Assembly (NCBI GenBank): GCA_039819665.1
Contig: JBCBRM010000003.1
Coordinates: forward strand, 62,001-126,000
Direction of reading: 5' to 3'
DNA length: 64,000 bases
Source: JAWPMV01 sp039819665
Lineage (GTDB): Bacteria > Bacteroidota > Bacteroidia > J057
The position numbers and the translations under genes are program-made. The notes beneath the pieces are model-generated. The model did not search any database. It had not been told where the DNA came from and saw only the letters and a program-made list of their open reading frames with translations. Positions within the stretch are counted from its first letter, which is position 1, and every line of letters begins with the position of its first letter. This document shows positions 23,678 to 32,702 of the stretch, piece by piece.

Positions 23678-26641
23678 GTGTATCTTAATTGTCATTCGCG
23701 CTTCAGTTTGCGATACGGAGTGCTCTCTGTTGCAGAACTGGTCGAACTTGCTGCTCTTTACGGAATCCCTGCCCTGGCATTAACAGATATACACAACACT
23801 TCTGCGGCCTACGACTTTGTGCGTATGTGCCGGGAAAAAGGTATACATCCCGTATTGGGGATGGAGTTTAGAAATGGGGATGAACTCCTTTATATAGCTT
23901 TGGCGAAAAACCTCAAAGGCTTTCAGGAGATCAATACCTATTACTCCAAGCATGCCCATAAAAAACAGCCCTTTCCTGAGATCGCTCCTTTGTGGTCGGA
24001 GGTCTATGTCGTTTATCCCTGGCGAAAACGGGAACGGACCAGTTTGAGTGAGCATGAATTTCTGGGGGTGCATCCGACGGAGATTCGACAGGTACTGCGA
24101 TCACGCTATCATCATCGACAGGATAAATTAGTGGTGCATCAACCCTTGACCTTTGTAGATAAGCGGGGGCATAATATTCATCGACTGCTTCGTTCGGTGG
24201 ATCACAACATCCTGCTCAGCAAACTCATGAACCGCATGCAGGCCGGAGAAGGAGAGGCCTTCATTCAGCCCAATGAATTGCGAGAGATCTATTCCTCTTA
24301 TCCCAAAATCCTTTACAATACCGAAAAGCTGCTCGAAAACTGCAGTTTCCCTTTCATCTTTGAGCAGCCTCGTACCCGACAGACTTTTACCGGAGCCAAG
24401 TACGACGACATGATTTTGTTGGAGAAGTTGGCGAAAGAAGGAGTGGTCAAACGATACGGCCCCAATCATGCCGAAGCGCTCAGGCGCATGGAGCGGGAAT
24501 TGGAAATCGTCGAACAATTGGATTTCAATGCCTATTTCCTCATTACCTGGGACATGGTACGCTATGGACAGTCACGAGGCTTTTTTCATGTGGGGCGGGG
24601 GAGTGGCGCCAATAGCATCACAGCTTATTGTTTGGGGATTACCGATGTGGATCCCATCGAGCTGGACCTATATTTCGAACGCTTTCTCAATCCCAAACGA
24701 ACTTCACCTCCTGATTTTGATATCGATTTTTCCTGGACAGATCGGGACGATGTGATTGATTATATGATGAAGCGATATCGTTACAGCCACACTTCTTTAT
24801 TGGCTACCTACAATCGCTATAAAAATAAAGGCAGCATTCGTGAGTTGGGGAAAGTCTTTGGTTTGCCGAAAGAGGAGATTGATCTCCTGGTCGCCAAACG
24901 AGATCAGCCTGATCCGGGACTGAGTAAGTTGTCCCGACAGGTTTTGCACTACTCTAAACTCATTTCCGGTTTCCCCAATCACCTGAGTATACATGCGGGA
25001 GGAATCTTGATTTCGGATGATCCCATTCATGCTTTCACTGCTACCGATCTTCCTCCCAAGGGCTTTCCCATTACGCATTTTGATATGTATGTGGCAGAGG
25101 AAATCGGCTTGCACAAATTTGACGTCCTGAGTCAGCGGGGTTTAGGGCATATTCGTTCTTGTGTAGAAATTGTAGAGGAAAATCAGGGAAAATCCATCGA
25201 CGTGCATGCGGTACATCGATTTAAGCAGGATGGAGATGTGAAAGAAATTTTGCGGAAAGGGCAAACGGTCGGTTGTTTCTATGTGGAATCTCCGGCTATG
25301 CGGGGTTTGTTAAGTAAACTTCGCTGCGATGATTACCTCACGCTAGTAGCGGCTAGTTCAATCATCCGTCCAGGTGTGGCTCGATCCGGCATGATGCAGG
25401 CCTATATCCGCCGCCACAATGGTGAGTCTTTCCAATACCCTCACTTCCGCCTACGTGAACTCTTACACGATACCTATGGAATCATGGTCTATCAGGAGGA
25501 TGTGATCAAAGTAGTCAATGGCTTTGCGGGTTTGAGTTTGTCAGAAGCGGATATGTTACGGCGGGCGATGTCAGGCAAGTCGAGAGAGAAAGGAGAGTTT
25601 GGGGTGGTAAAGGAGCGATTCTTGAATGCTTGTCGAGAGAAAGGATACGATGAGGCCATCAGCCAGGAAATCTGGCGACAGATCGAGAGCTTTGCAGGCT
25701 ACTCATTTTCCAAGGCTCACTCTGCCAGTTTTGCTGTCGAAAGCTTTCAGAGTCTCTACCTCAAGGCCCACTATCCCCTCGAATTCATGACGGCAGTGGT
25801 CAATAATTTTGGGGGCTTTTATGATACCGAAATCTACTTACATGAGGCGCATATGCTGGGGGCAAATATCCATGCGCCTTGTGTGAATACAAGTGCCTGG
25901 GAAACGCGCATCATCGGCAAGGACATTTACCTGGGTTTCATCCATCTCAAGGACATGGATCGGAAAATCGCTCAGGCCATCGAACCGGAACGGGGCTTTC
26001 GCGGCAAATTTGAGGACATGGCCGACTTTGTAAGACGGATTCCTTTGAGTGTAGAACAATTGACCATTTTGATTCGGATTGGGGCCTTTAGATTTACGGG
26101 TAAAAGTAAGCCTCAGCTCTTATGGGAAATGCGTCTGCACCTCAAACAGAAGGCTGGCAACAAACAAGCGGAGGTACTCTTTCTCCCGAAACAACATGAT
26201 TTCGATTTGCCGGATTTGACTAGCACGCCTTTGGAAGATGCTTATGATGAAATGGAATTACTGGGCTATCCCATTTGTTCGCCTTTTGATTTGCTCAAAC
26301 CTTTGCCCCCCAATGCCCAACATGTTCTGTATGAAGACTTTCCCAAGTATGTCGGTCGCATCGTGCGGGTATTAGGCTACCTCATCTGCACCAAAACCAC
26401 CGCAACCGTCAAGGGAGAACGTATGCAGTTCGCCAATTTCTTTGATATCAAAGGGGAAATGTTTGATGTAACCCGATTTCCGAATGTGGTGCACAAATAT
26501 CCCTTTGTCGGTCGAGGCATTTACCTGATTACGGGCAAAGTGGTGGACGAATTTGGGCACTTTTCGATCGAGATGACTGAGATGCGAAAATGGCTATATC
26601 TACCTGATCCGAGGCAGGAAGATGAAAGGGTAGGGGTGTGA
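23678..26641 (+). CDS. dnaE2: Error-prone DNA polymerase III alpha subunit (DnaE2-like)
   Basis: A 987-residue C-family polymerase, close to the roughly 1000-1100 of DnaE2 and shorter than replicative DnaE. The PHP domain starts at once (YLNCHSRFSLRYGVLS). Its usual LTDH is replaced by LTDIHNT, so the metal site may be altered. The palm shows GRGSGANSITAYCLGIT and the acidic PDFDIDF (345-351). QEDVIKV, LRRAMSGKSREK and FAGYSFSKAHSASFA follow, then a C-terminal OB-type region. The start is GTG (23678), matching the family start MYLNCHS. Paired with dinB; translesion and damage-induced mutagenesis is the expected role. Confidence 0.92.
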   Translation: MYLNCHSRFSLRYGVLSVAELVELAALYGIPALALTDIHNTSAAYDFVRMCREKGIHPVLGMEFRNGDELLYIALAKNLKGFQEINTYYSKHAHKKQPFPEIAPLWSEVYVVYPWRKRERTSLSEHEFLGVHPTEIRQVLRSRYHHRQDKLVVHQPLTFVDKRGHNIHRLLRSVDHNILLSKLMNRMQAGEGEAFIQPNELREIYSSYPKILYNTEKLLENCSFPFIFEQPRTRQTFTGAKYDDMILLEKLAKEGVVKRYGPNHAEALRRMERELEIVEQLDFNAYFLITWDMVRYGQSRGFFHVGRGSGANSITAYCLGITDVDPIELDLYFERFLNPKRTSPPDFDIDFSWTDRDDVIDYMMKRYRYSHTSLLATYNRYKNKGSIRELGKVFGLPKEEIDLLVAKRDQPDPGLSKLSRQVLHYSKLISGFPNHLSIHAGGILISDDPIHAFTATDLPPKGFPITHFDMYVAEEIGLHKFDVLSQRGLGHIRSCVEIVEENQGKSIDVHAVHRFKQDGDVKEILRKGQTVGCFYVESPAMRGLLSKLRCDDYLTLVAASSIIRPGVARSGMMQAYIRRHNGESFQYPHFRLRELLHDTYGIMVYQEDVIKVVNGFAGLSLSEADMLRRAMSGKSREKGEFGVVKERFLNACREKGYDEAISQEIWRQIESFAGYSFSKAHSASFAVESFQSLYLKAHYPLEFMTAVVNNFGGFYDTEIYLHEAHMLGANIHAPCVNTSAWETRIIGKDIYLGFIHLKDMDRKIAQAIEPERGFRGKFEDMADFVRRIPLSVEQLTILIRIGAFRFTGKSKPQLLWEMRLHLKQKAGNKQAEVLFLPKQHDFDLPDLTSTPLEDAYDEMELLGYPICSPFDLLKPLPPNAQHVLYEDFPKYVGRIVRVLGYLICTKTTATVKGERMQFANFFDIKGEMFDVTRFPNVVHKYPFVGRGIYLITGKVVDEFGHFSIEMTEMRKWLYLPDPRQEDERVGV

Positions 26642-26871
26642 ACGGAAAAGAGTATGTCCTATAGATGGATCCTGAAACCTACTTCTTTGTATTTTATTTT
26701 ACGAGTATCCCACATTTGACACATTTTATTTATCTTTTTAGTGTGTTCTGCATTTTAAGAAATCACATATATGTTGGAACCTTTTCTGATATAGTCTCTC
26801 TATATTACTCCTAATAAGTAGAGGCATTCAGAACCTGAGAAAATAACTCACAACCTCATAACTATCCCATT

Positions 26872-28986
26872 ATGAAAACTCGTCTTCAGTATCTAAGCAA
26901 AGCAGTCATTCTCCTGCTTTTCATACAGATTTATTCCCATCTCGATGTAAAAGCACAAGAAATAGACCTCGCAGGCGTATGGAAAGGAGCCATTGAGATT
27001 CCCGGTTCTCCTTTGGAACTCAGCCTAAAGTTTGAAAAAGAAAGTGATGCATGGAAAGGAAGTCTGGACATACCGATACAAGGAGTAAAGGATATGGCTT
27101 TGGCTGAGCTAAAAGTTGAAGGACGCAACATTTCTTTTAAGCTTCCTGAAGTACCAGGTAATTCTTCATTTGCCGGGAGTTTGGAAGAAGGGGATCAAGT
27201 GATCAGTGGGACATTTTCTCAAGCTACAGCGGAGCTTCCCTTAAAAGTCGAGAGAGAAAGCGAAGAACAGAAAAGAAAGGAGAAATTAAATACAGAGGAA
27301 TCCTTAGCAAAACTTCGGGAATTTATACAAGAAGGACTGGAAAGGGCGGAGGTGCCTGGCCTATCGATGGGAATTGTAAAAGATGGGGAAGTAATCATGG
27401 TCGAGGGATTTGGGTATAAAGATCTTGAGAATAAAGAAAGGGTAAGTGCAAAAACACAGTTTGCTATTGGTTCGGCCTCAAAGTCCTTCACCGCTATGGG
27501 GCTAGCTCTGCTTGAAGATCAGGGAGATCTGGATTGGACGAAAGCCGTATCCAGTTATATCATGGAATTTGAAATGCAGGATGAATTTGCTTCGAAAGAA
27601 ATGACGGCAGTTGATTTGCTCTCTCATCGTTCGGGTTTACCCAGACATGACCTCTTATGGTATAGCTCTGATCTTAGTAGAAATGAATTGTTGTCTCGCA
27701 TCAAATACCTTGAGCCCAGCGCCTCCTTTCGAACGAAATTCCAGTATCAAAATCTCATGTTTATGACAGCAGGAATTCTGGCTGAAAGATTGAGTGGAAT
27801 GTCCTGGGAGGATTATACCCAAAAGAAAATTCTGGAGCCCTTAGGAATGATTAATTCCAATTTCTCTGTAGAGATGATGCAAGGAGCCTCGGATTTTGCT
27901 TTCCCCTACCGAAAACAGGAAGAAAAAGTCGAAAAAATACCCTTCAGAAATATTGATGCTATAGGGCCTGCCGGTTCAATCAATTCATCCGCAGAGGATA
28001 TGGTGAATTGGATAAAGTTGCATTTGGCCATGGGAGAATGGGAAGGAGAAACCTTTGTGAGTAGAGAAAATGTAGTCAAAATGCATAGTCCCCATATGTT
28101 GATTGGCGGAGGGGGACTTTCTTTACCAGGGGCCAGGAATTTTACCTATGGACTGGGGTGGTTTATCTATGATTATCAGGGAGTAGGTGTGGTCCAGCAT
28201 GGAGGAAATATTGATGGATTTAGTGCCTTGATGTATTTAATTCCAGAGAAAAATATCGGCATGGTCATCCTGACAAATATGAATGGAAGCCAACTACCTA
28301 CCTTGGTGGCAACCCATGCGCATGATCTTTTTCTGGATTTAGAGGAAACGGATTGGCTGGACTTTGCCTATAAAGAAAAGAAGGAAGAAGAGGATGAAGA
28401 CGAGAAAAAAGAAGAGGAAAAAAAGATAACAGGGACACAGCCAAGCCATGAGTTGAAAGCCTATGTGGGAGAATATACTGAGCCAGGATATGGTAGTTTC
28501 TATGTCAGCCTGGAGTCAGATCAGTTAAAAGGAAAATACAACCAACTCGATTTTCGCTTTGAGCATAAGCATTATGATGTGTTCAATCTAAAAACTGATT
28601 TGCTTGCCGAAGCTCAGCCTGTACAATTTCATTTGGATATCGAGGGCCAAATAGATGCAATAAGCGTGACCATGGATGCAAGTGTGTCTCCTATTCACTT
28701 TGTGAAAGAAGCTCCCAATCTCCTTTCTGATCCCGAGTTTTTAGAGAAATTGGTGGGAGACTACCAGTGGGATGAAACGGAAATCCAGATTAGTAGAAAA
28801 GGGAATAAGCTTTCTGTATTTATTAGCGGGCAGGGCAGCCTGGACTTAGTTCCTTACAAAGACACTTCCTATAAGATCAAAGGACTGGAAGGACATGTAT
28901 TGGAGTTTGTGGTGGAAGGAGATCATGCGGAGAAAATATTTTTTCGAGAACCTGATGGGGTGTATGAAGTCTTGAGGAAAGAGTAG
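26872..28986 (+). CDS. Secreted serine hydrolase, class C beta-lactamase fold
   Basis: A 704-residue protein with a signal peptide (about 1-29). An N-terminal beta-rich domain (about 30-125, GVWKGAIEIPGSPLELSL) is followed by a class-C beta-lactamase/PBP-like domain (about 150-500). The latter holds S201-A-S-K204 (SxxK), Y292-Q-N294 and H443-G-G. A Glu/Lys-rich linker and a C-terminal DUF3471-like domain (ELKAYVGEYTEPGYGSF) complete it. Such enzymes act as D-aminopeptidases, esterases or peptidoglycan hydrolases rather than resistance beta-lactamases; the substrate is unknown. Monocistronic, ending at a strong bidirectional terminator. Confidence 0.9.
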   Translation: MKTRLQYLSKAVILLLFIQIYSHLDVKAQEIDLAGVWKGAIEIPGSPLELSLKFEKESDAWKGSLDIPIQGVKDMALAELKVEGRNISFKLPEVPGNSSFAGSLEEGDQVISGTFSQATAELPLKVERESEEQKRKEKLNTEESLAKLREFIQEGLERAEVPGLSMGIVKDGEVIMVEGFGYKDLENKERVSAKTQFAIGSASKSFTAMGLALLEDQGDLDWTKAVSSYIMEFEMQDEFASKEMTAVDLLSHRSGLPRHDLLWYSSDLSRNELLSRIKYLEPSASFRTKFQYQNLMFMTAGILAERLSGMSWEDYTQKKILEPLGMINSNFSVEMMQGASDFAFPYRKQEEKVEKIPFRNIDAIGPAGSINSSAEDMVNWIKLHLAMGEWEGETFVSRENVVKMHSPHMLIGGGGLSLPGARNFTYGLGWFIYDYQGVGVVQHGGNIDGFSALMYLIPEKNIGMVILTNMNGSQLPTLVATHAHDLFLDLEETDWLDFAYKEKKEEEDEDEKKEEEKKITGTQPSHELKAYVGEYTEPGYGSFYVSLESDQLKGKYNQLDFRFEHKHYDVFNLKTDLLAEAQPVQFHLDIEGQIDAISVTMDASVSPIHFVKEAPNLLSDPEFLEKLVGDYQWDETEIQISRKGNKLSVFISGQGSLDLVPYKDTSYKIKGLEGHVLEFVVEGDHAEKIFFREPDGVYEVLRKE

Positions 28987-28993
28987 GGAAAAT

Positions 28994-29037
28994 AAATCCA
29001 AAAGGCCTGAATTGAAACTTTCGGGCCTTTTGGATTT
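28994..29037. terminator. Bidirectional terminator between convergent genes
   Basis: ATCCAAAAGGCC (28996-29007) pairs with GGCCTTTTGGAT (29024-29035), with a T run on one side and an A run on the other. It serves the serine hydrolase gene on the plus strand and the HigA-like gene on the minus strand. Confidence 0.88.
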
Positions 29038-29043
29038 AAATAA

Positions 29044-29409
29044 TTATGATTTTAGAATCAATTCTGGGTCAATATTTAATTTGGTATATAAAGCCTTTGC
29101 CAAATCAAAAGTCAGTTTCCGCTTCCCACGGAGAATTTCACTGATACGAGAAGGAGTCGTACCCAGCATTTCAGCAACATCTTTTTGTTTGAGCTTTCGC
29201 TGGTACATACGAAGTTCAATCATCTCTGTCAGGGTATTAGGCTTAAAAGAATAATTTAGTTCTTCGTATTCTGCAACCCTATCAGATAGTTCATCCAGTT
29301 CCTGATATTCTTTGGATTGAGGATCAGTATCATTGCCAACGATCTTAAGCAGGTCTTCCATTCTGGCAAGCCCCTTTTCATATGTCTCTTGACTAGTAAT
29401 CCTATTCAT
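29044..29409 (-). CDS. HigA/XRE-family helix-turn-helix protein
   Basis: A 121-residue protein. The N-terminal half is a helical region (SQETYEKGLARMEDLLKIVG). The C-terminal half is an XRE-type helix-turn-helix (MYQRKLKQKDVAEMLGTTPS, RISEILRGKRKLT) of the HigA antitoxin kind. In toxin-antitoxin pairs a HigB toxin precedes HigA. Here the gene 17 bases upstream is a VOC protein and no HigB-like frame is present, so it is an orphan regulator or a solitary antitoxin. Confidence 0.88.
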   Translation of the reverse strand: MNRITSQETYEKGLARMEDLLKIVGNDTDPQSKEYQELDELSDRVAEYEELNYSFKPNTLTEMIELRMYQRKLKQKDVAEMLGTTPSRISEILRGKRKLTFDLAKALYTKLNIDPELILKS

Positions 29410-29426
29410 GGTCGTATGATAAAATC

Positions 29427-29798
29427 CTACACATGCTGATCAATCAAAATCACATTTCCATCCGGATCGACGATTGAAAAGCTAGCAGGTCCTGTGCTGC
29501 TTTCGTCCACTTCCTGAGCGGGATTGATTCCATTGCTTTTGAGATGCTTCTGGATATCCCTTACATCATCAAAGTTTTCTAGGCCTTGCGCACTCTGATC
29601 CCAACCGGGATTGAAGGTCAGAATATTGTTCTCAAACATACCCTGAAACAAACCAATGATGGTATCCTCATTTTTCATGATGAGGTAATTTCTCTCAAGT
29701 TCTCCGGCGAAAACCTGAAAACCGAGAGATTCATAGAAGTCTTTAGATTTGTGGATGTCTTTGACGCTAAGGCTGACAGAAAATGCTCCTAATTTCAT
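29427..29798 (-). CDS. VOC/glyoxalase-fold protein
   Basis: A 123-residue single-domain protein of the vicinal oxygen chelate superfamily. The start SVSLSVKDIHKSKDFYESLGF and the end FSIVDPDGNVILIDQHV are typical for the fold. Members include glyoxalases, dioxygenases and antibiotic-binding proteins. The few possible metal ligands (no early conserved His) suggest a binding rather than a catalytic role. It is 17 bases upstream of the HigA-like gene and likely co-transcribed. Confidence 0.87.
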   Translation of the reverse strand: MKLGAFSVSLSVKDIHKSKDFYESLGFQVFAGELERNYLIMKNEDTIIGLFQGMFENNILTFNPGWDQSAQGLENFDDVRDIQKHLKSNGINPAQEVDESSTGPASFSIVDPDGNVILIDQHV

Positions 29799-29877
29799 GT
29801 TTTTATTTTTTTGTTTGGCTGTTGGAAAGTGATAGATAAAATACAGGAAAAAAAGCGAAATCCAGCGATGAATTTTC

Positions 29878-31008
29878 CTATTCGATTCCTATTCGCTCCA
29901 TAATCCTGCGAGCCAGAGGAGCGAGGTAAATGGAATTGCGATTGGACATGATAACGAATGCTTTTCCATCAGATATGTGAGCGGCCATTACACAGGAAAA
30001 TCCCCAATTAGCTCCACTGTGGCTAAAGCCATTGACTTCGTTTTCATCATCAAGAAAAAGCTGAAATCCGAGCCCATAATTAGAAAGCTTGCCTGATGCT
30101 AATTTTGGAACGGAAATCATTTCTTCCACGCTTTCTTTCAACAAAAAGTCAGGTGAAGCTTTAAGGGAGTTTTGCATAGCGATCAGAAAACGCGCAAGAT
30201 CGCTGGGAGTCGTCCAAAGGCCAGCTGCTGCCATTTGTGGATAGACATGATAATTGCTTTTGATGGGTTTTCCATTTTTTCTGTGTCCGGTACTGATTTT
30301 TTTCTCGAGGTCCTCAGATAATTTACTACTGGCAAAAAAACTCGAACTCATCCCCGAAGGCCCAAATACTTCATCTTCCATTAATTCATTGAAGCCTTTC
30401 CCATTAAATTCGGTAATGGCTTTCTCCAACACACAATAGCCCCCACCCGAATACTGAAACTGCATATTGGGTTCGTACTTATGCTTGATTTTCTTTTCCC
30501 ATGGATGTACCTTCTTTCCCCTCAGAAGCTCATCTAAAGTCGGTATCCGCTTCTTGTCCTGCCGCCAACCTAAAAAACCACTCATATTGGTGCCTCCGGT
30601 ATGGCTCAACAACTGTCTGACGGTGGCAACTTTTCCTGCTTCATTTTTATAGGGAGTAAGCTTCCAGGAAGTAAGGTAGTCATTGATCGGAGCATCCAGA
30701 GATATTTTGCCTGCTTCCACTTGTCGCATATATAGACTGGCTGCCACACTTTTGCTGATAGAAGCTGCCTGGAATAAAGTCTCTGTGGTTAGAGGAGTTC
30801 CCTTTTTTCTGTCCTTTAGCCCAAAAGCTTTTCGGTAGCTAATCTCTCCATCCGTTACTACAGCGATGCTTATTCCCGGTATATTGTTTTCCATCATGAA
30901 AGTCAGGATGAAAGCTTCGTCTTCTTCCGTCAGTTGAGCGAATAAAGAGACCGGTAGTATTTGAGTGAAAAGGATGCAGGTGAAAAGAAAGTTATGGATG
31001 CGTTTCAT
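29878..31008 (-). CDS. Secreted serine hydrolase, class C beta-lactamase fold
   Basis: A 376-residue protein with a signal peptide (about 1-24, cut before QLTEED). It has a complete beta-lactamase/DD-peptidase catalytic set: S83-I-S-K86, Y186-S-G188 and H330-S-G332. It lacks the extra C-terminal domain of the 26.9-kb protein and is only distantly related to it. An esterase, D-amino-acid peptidase or cell-wall role is typical for the family. Monocistronic. Confidence 0.9.
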   Translation of the reverse strand: MKRIHNFLFTCILFTQILPVSLFAQLTEEDEAFILTFMMENNIPGISIAVVTDGEISYRKAFGLKDRKKGTPLTTETLFQAASISKSVAASLYMRQVEAGKISLDAPINDYLTSWKLTPYKNEAGKVATVRQLLSHTGGTNMSGFLGWRQDKKRIPTLDELLRGKKVHPWEKKIKHKYEPNMQFQYSGGGYCVLEKAITEFNGKGFNELMEDEVFGPSGMSSSFFASSKLSEDLEKKISTGHRKNGKPIKSNYHVYPQMAAAGLWTTPSDLARFLIAMQNSLKASPDFLLKESVEEMISVPKLASGKLSNYGLGFQLFLDDENEVNGFSHSGANWGFSCVMAAHISDGKAFVIMSNRNSIYLAPLARRIMERIGIE

Positions 31009-31146
31009 GTTTTGGATTGCTGATGATTTAGGAGAAAGGCTTGAATATAACTCAAGCTATGAAAAGAGTGATTCCATCACAAGAGGAATAATTTTCTCGC
31101 GATGGAATCTCTAAATCAATAGAAAAAAGAATGAATGTCTTTTCGC

Positions 31147-32571
31147 TTATTCAAAAGGCACAGGCTCCAATTCAATCTTCCGATCACTCACATCTTTCCC
31201 CGCAAAGAAATCTACGACCAATTGCTGCACGTCTTCAGAAAGCATAAAAAGATTGTGTCCGGCATGATCCAGAATGACATGATGTCCATTGGTAAAGTTC
31301 TTGGCGATCTCTTTAGCCGCAGAAACATAGGTACGTCCGTCGAGCATACCACTTACCAGCAAGGCTTTTACTTTATTCTTTTTCTGCTTGCGAAATTCAT
31401 CCGGCAGCATGGGAAATACGTCTGCATTCATCCAGTCGTACATAATAAAACTTAAGGCCGGCCCATAGGTGGTAGTCTCTCGCTCAGCTTTGATCTGGGC
31501 ATTCCTTTCTGCACTCATCCCGCTACTCATATCCATCGCAAAGGCCATAGGATTCATGCGACTGAGGGCAAACTGCTTGATCTGAAGCATACGAGGAGCG
31601 ATACTACTATAATCACCTTCATACATTTCCGAATAGATACGAGCATATTTTTTGATGTCCCAGGGATCGCGTAAGTAGATATTGGCCATGAGTACCTGAA
31701 GCTCGAAATTGTTGAAGCCAACGGTTTTGCTTTTTCCATTCTTATCCTCAAATGTGACGATGGCAGGCTCTTGCTTTAGCTTTTCGTGCACATAGGTGAT
31801 CTTTTCCCTAAGATTTGGATACTTGGGTTCAAAGCCATAATTGTCCTTTGCCCTTTCGCAGAGCATATTGATAAAGGCTTCGGTATTGGAAGGAAGTTTG
31901 ATGGTATGGTCCGGTCCTTCCATACTCGCAATCACCGCCCGATCGATGTTATCCTCAAACAAACGGATGTATTCAAAGCTCAAATGAGAACCATAACTGA
32001 TACCCCAAATGGAGATTTTATCTTCTCCTAGGGCTTTTCTCAAGTCATCTATATCATGAGCGTTCTCAGTCGTATTATACGCTTCCAACGTAGCTCCCGC
32101 ATCTTTACAAGCCGTTTTCATGGCCTCGATATTGTCCAATGAAGATTTTATGTAAACCTCTCTGGCCATGGGTTTTGTAACATCCACCGGTTTCATCGCA
32201 CTAAAACTAGGCAAGGAATTGGACCAGCCCGTACCTCTTTGGTCATAAGCAATTACATCGGCCACTTCTCGTAGCTTCATAAATAGATCGAAACGAACAC
32301 TTCTAGCGGTTTGAATTCCTGAGCCTCCAGGGCCTCCCGCCAGATAGACAATAGGTGAACCCGGATTGGGATTGGTACTTTTGAATCGGATAAAAGAGAT
32401 TTTTATCTCGCGAGAATCTGGATTTGATCTGTCCTCAGGAACCATAAAGGTTCCCAATTCTGCCTGGACCGTATCTTTGTTTCGGGAAACAAATTCGTAG
32501 TCCCTGATTTTAAGGTCCTGAGCCATCATAAGTATGGGAAGTAAAAGGAAGAAAAAGGTAAAAGCGCGCAT
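31147..32571 (-). CDS. Secreted alpha/beta hydrolase, proline iminopeptidase/TAP-like
   Basis: A 474-residue hydrolase with a signal peptide (about 1-18, LLPILMMAQ). The oxyanion segment is YLAGGPGGSG, followed by AYDQRGTGWS. The nucleophile elbow is GISYGS (S192), and the C-terminal TAP-like part has SGMLDGRT (acid) and DHAGHNLF (His). It is typical of secreted aminopeptidases that remove N-terminal residues, often proline, from peptides. The ATG at 32571 is preferred over an in-frame TTG at 32580. Confidence 0.9.
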   Translation of the reverse strand: MRAFTFFFLLLPILMMAQDLKIRDYEFVSRNKDTVQAELGTFMVPEDRSNPDSREIKISFIRFKSTNPNPGSPIVYLAGGPGGSGIQTARSVRFDLFMKLREVADVIAYDQRGTGWSNSLPSFSAMKPVDVTKPMAREVYIKSSLDNIEAMKTACKDAGATLEAYNTTENAHDIDDLRKALGEDKISIWGISYGSHLSFEYIRLFEDNIDRAVIASMEGPDHTIKLPSNTEAFINMLCERAKDNYGFEPKYPNLREKITYVHEKLKQEPAIVTFEDKNGKSKTVGFNNFELQVLMANIYLRDPWDIKKYARIYSEMYEGDYSSIAPRMLQIKQFALSRMNPMAFAMDMSSGMSAERNAQIKAERETTTYGPALSFIMYDWMNADVFPMLPDEFRKQKKNKVKALLVSGMLDGRTYVSAAKEIAKNFTNGHHVILDHAGHNLFMLSEDVQQLVVDFFAGKDVSDRKIELEPVPFE

Positions 32572-32649
32572 GTACAGCAATTAGGTGTTGAATGAAAGAA
32601 GTAATTCTAAAGATGGGATAAGATGGGAAGAGTTGGAAAATTATGCATA

Positions 32650-32677
32650 GAAAAAGAGCCTACCACAATGGCAGGCC
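32650..32677 (-). terminator. Terminator of the SPFH lipoprotein gene
   Basis: On the minus strand a stem of GCCTGCCA and TGGTAGGC, with one mismatch, is followed by TCTTTTT, 26 bases after the stop codon. Confidence 0.75.
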
Positions 32678-32702
32678 CACGACATTCCCTATAAGTTTGG
32701 TA

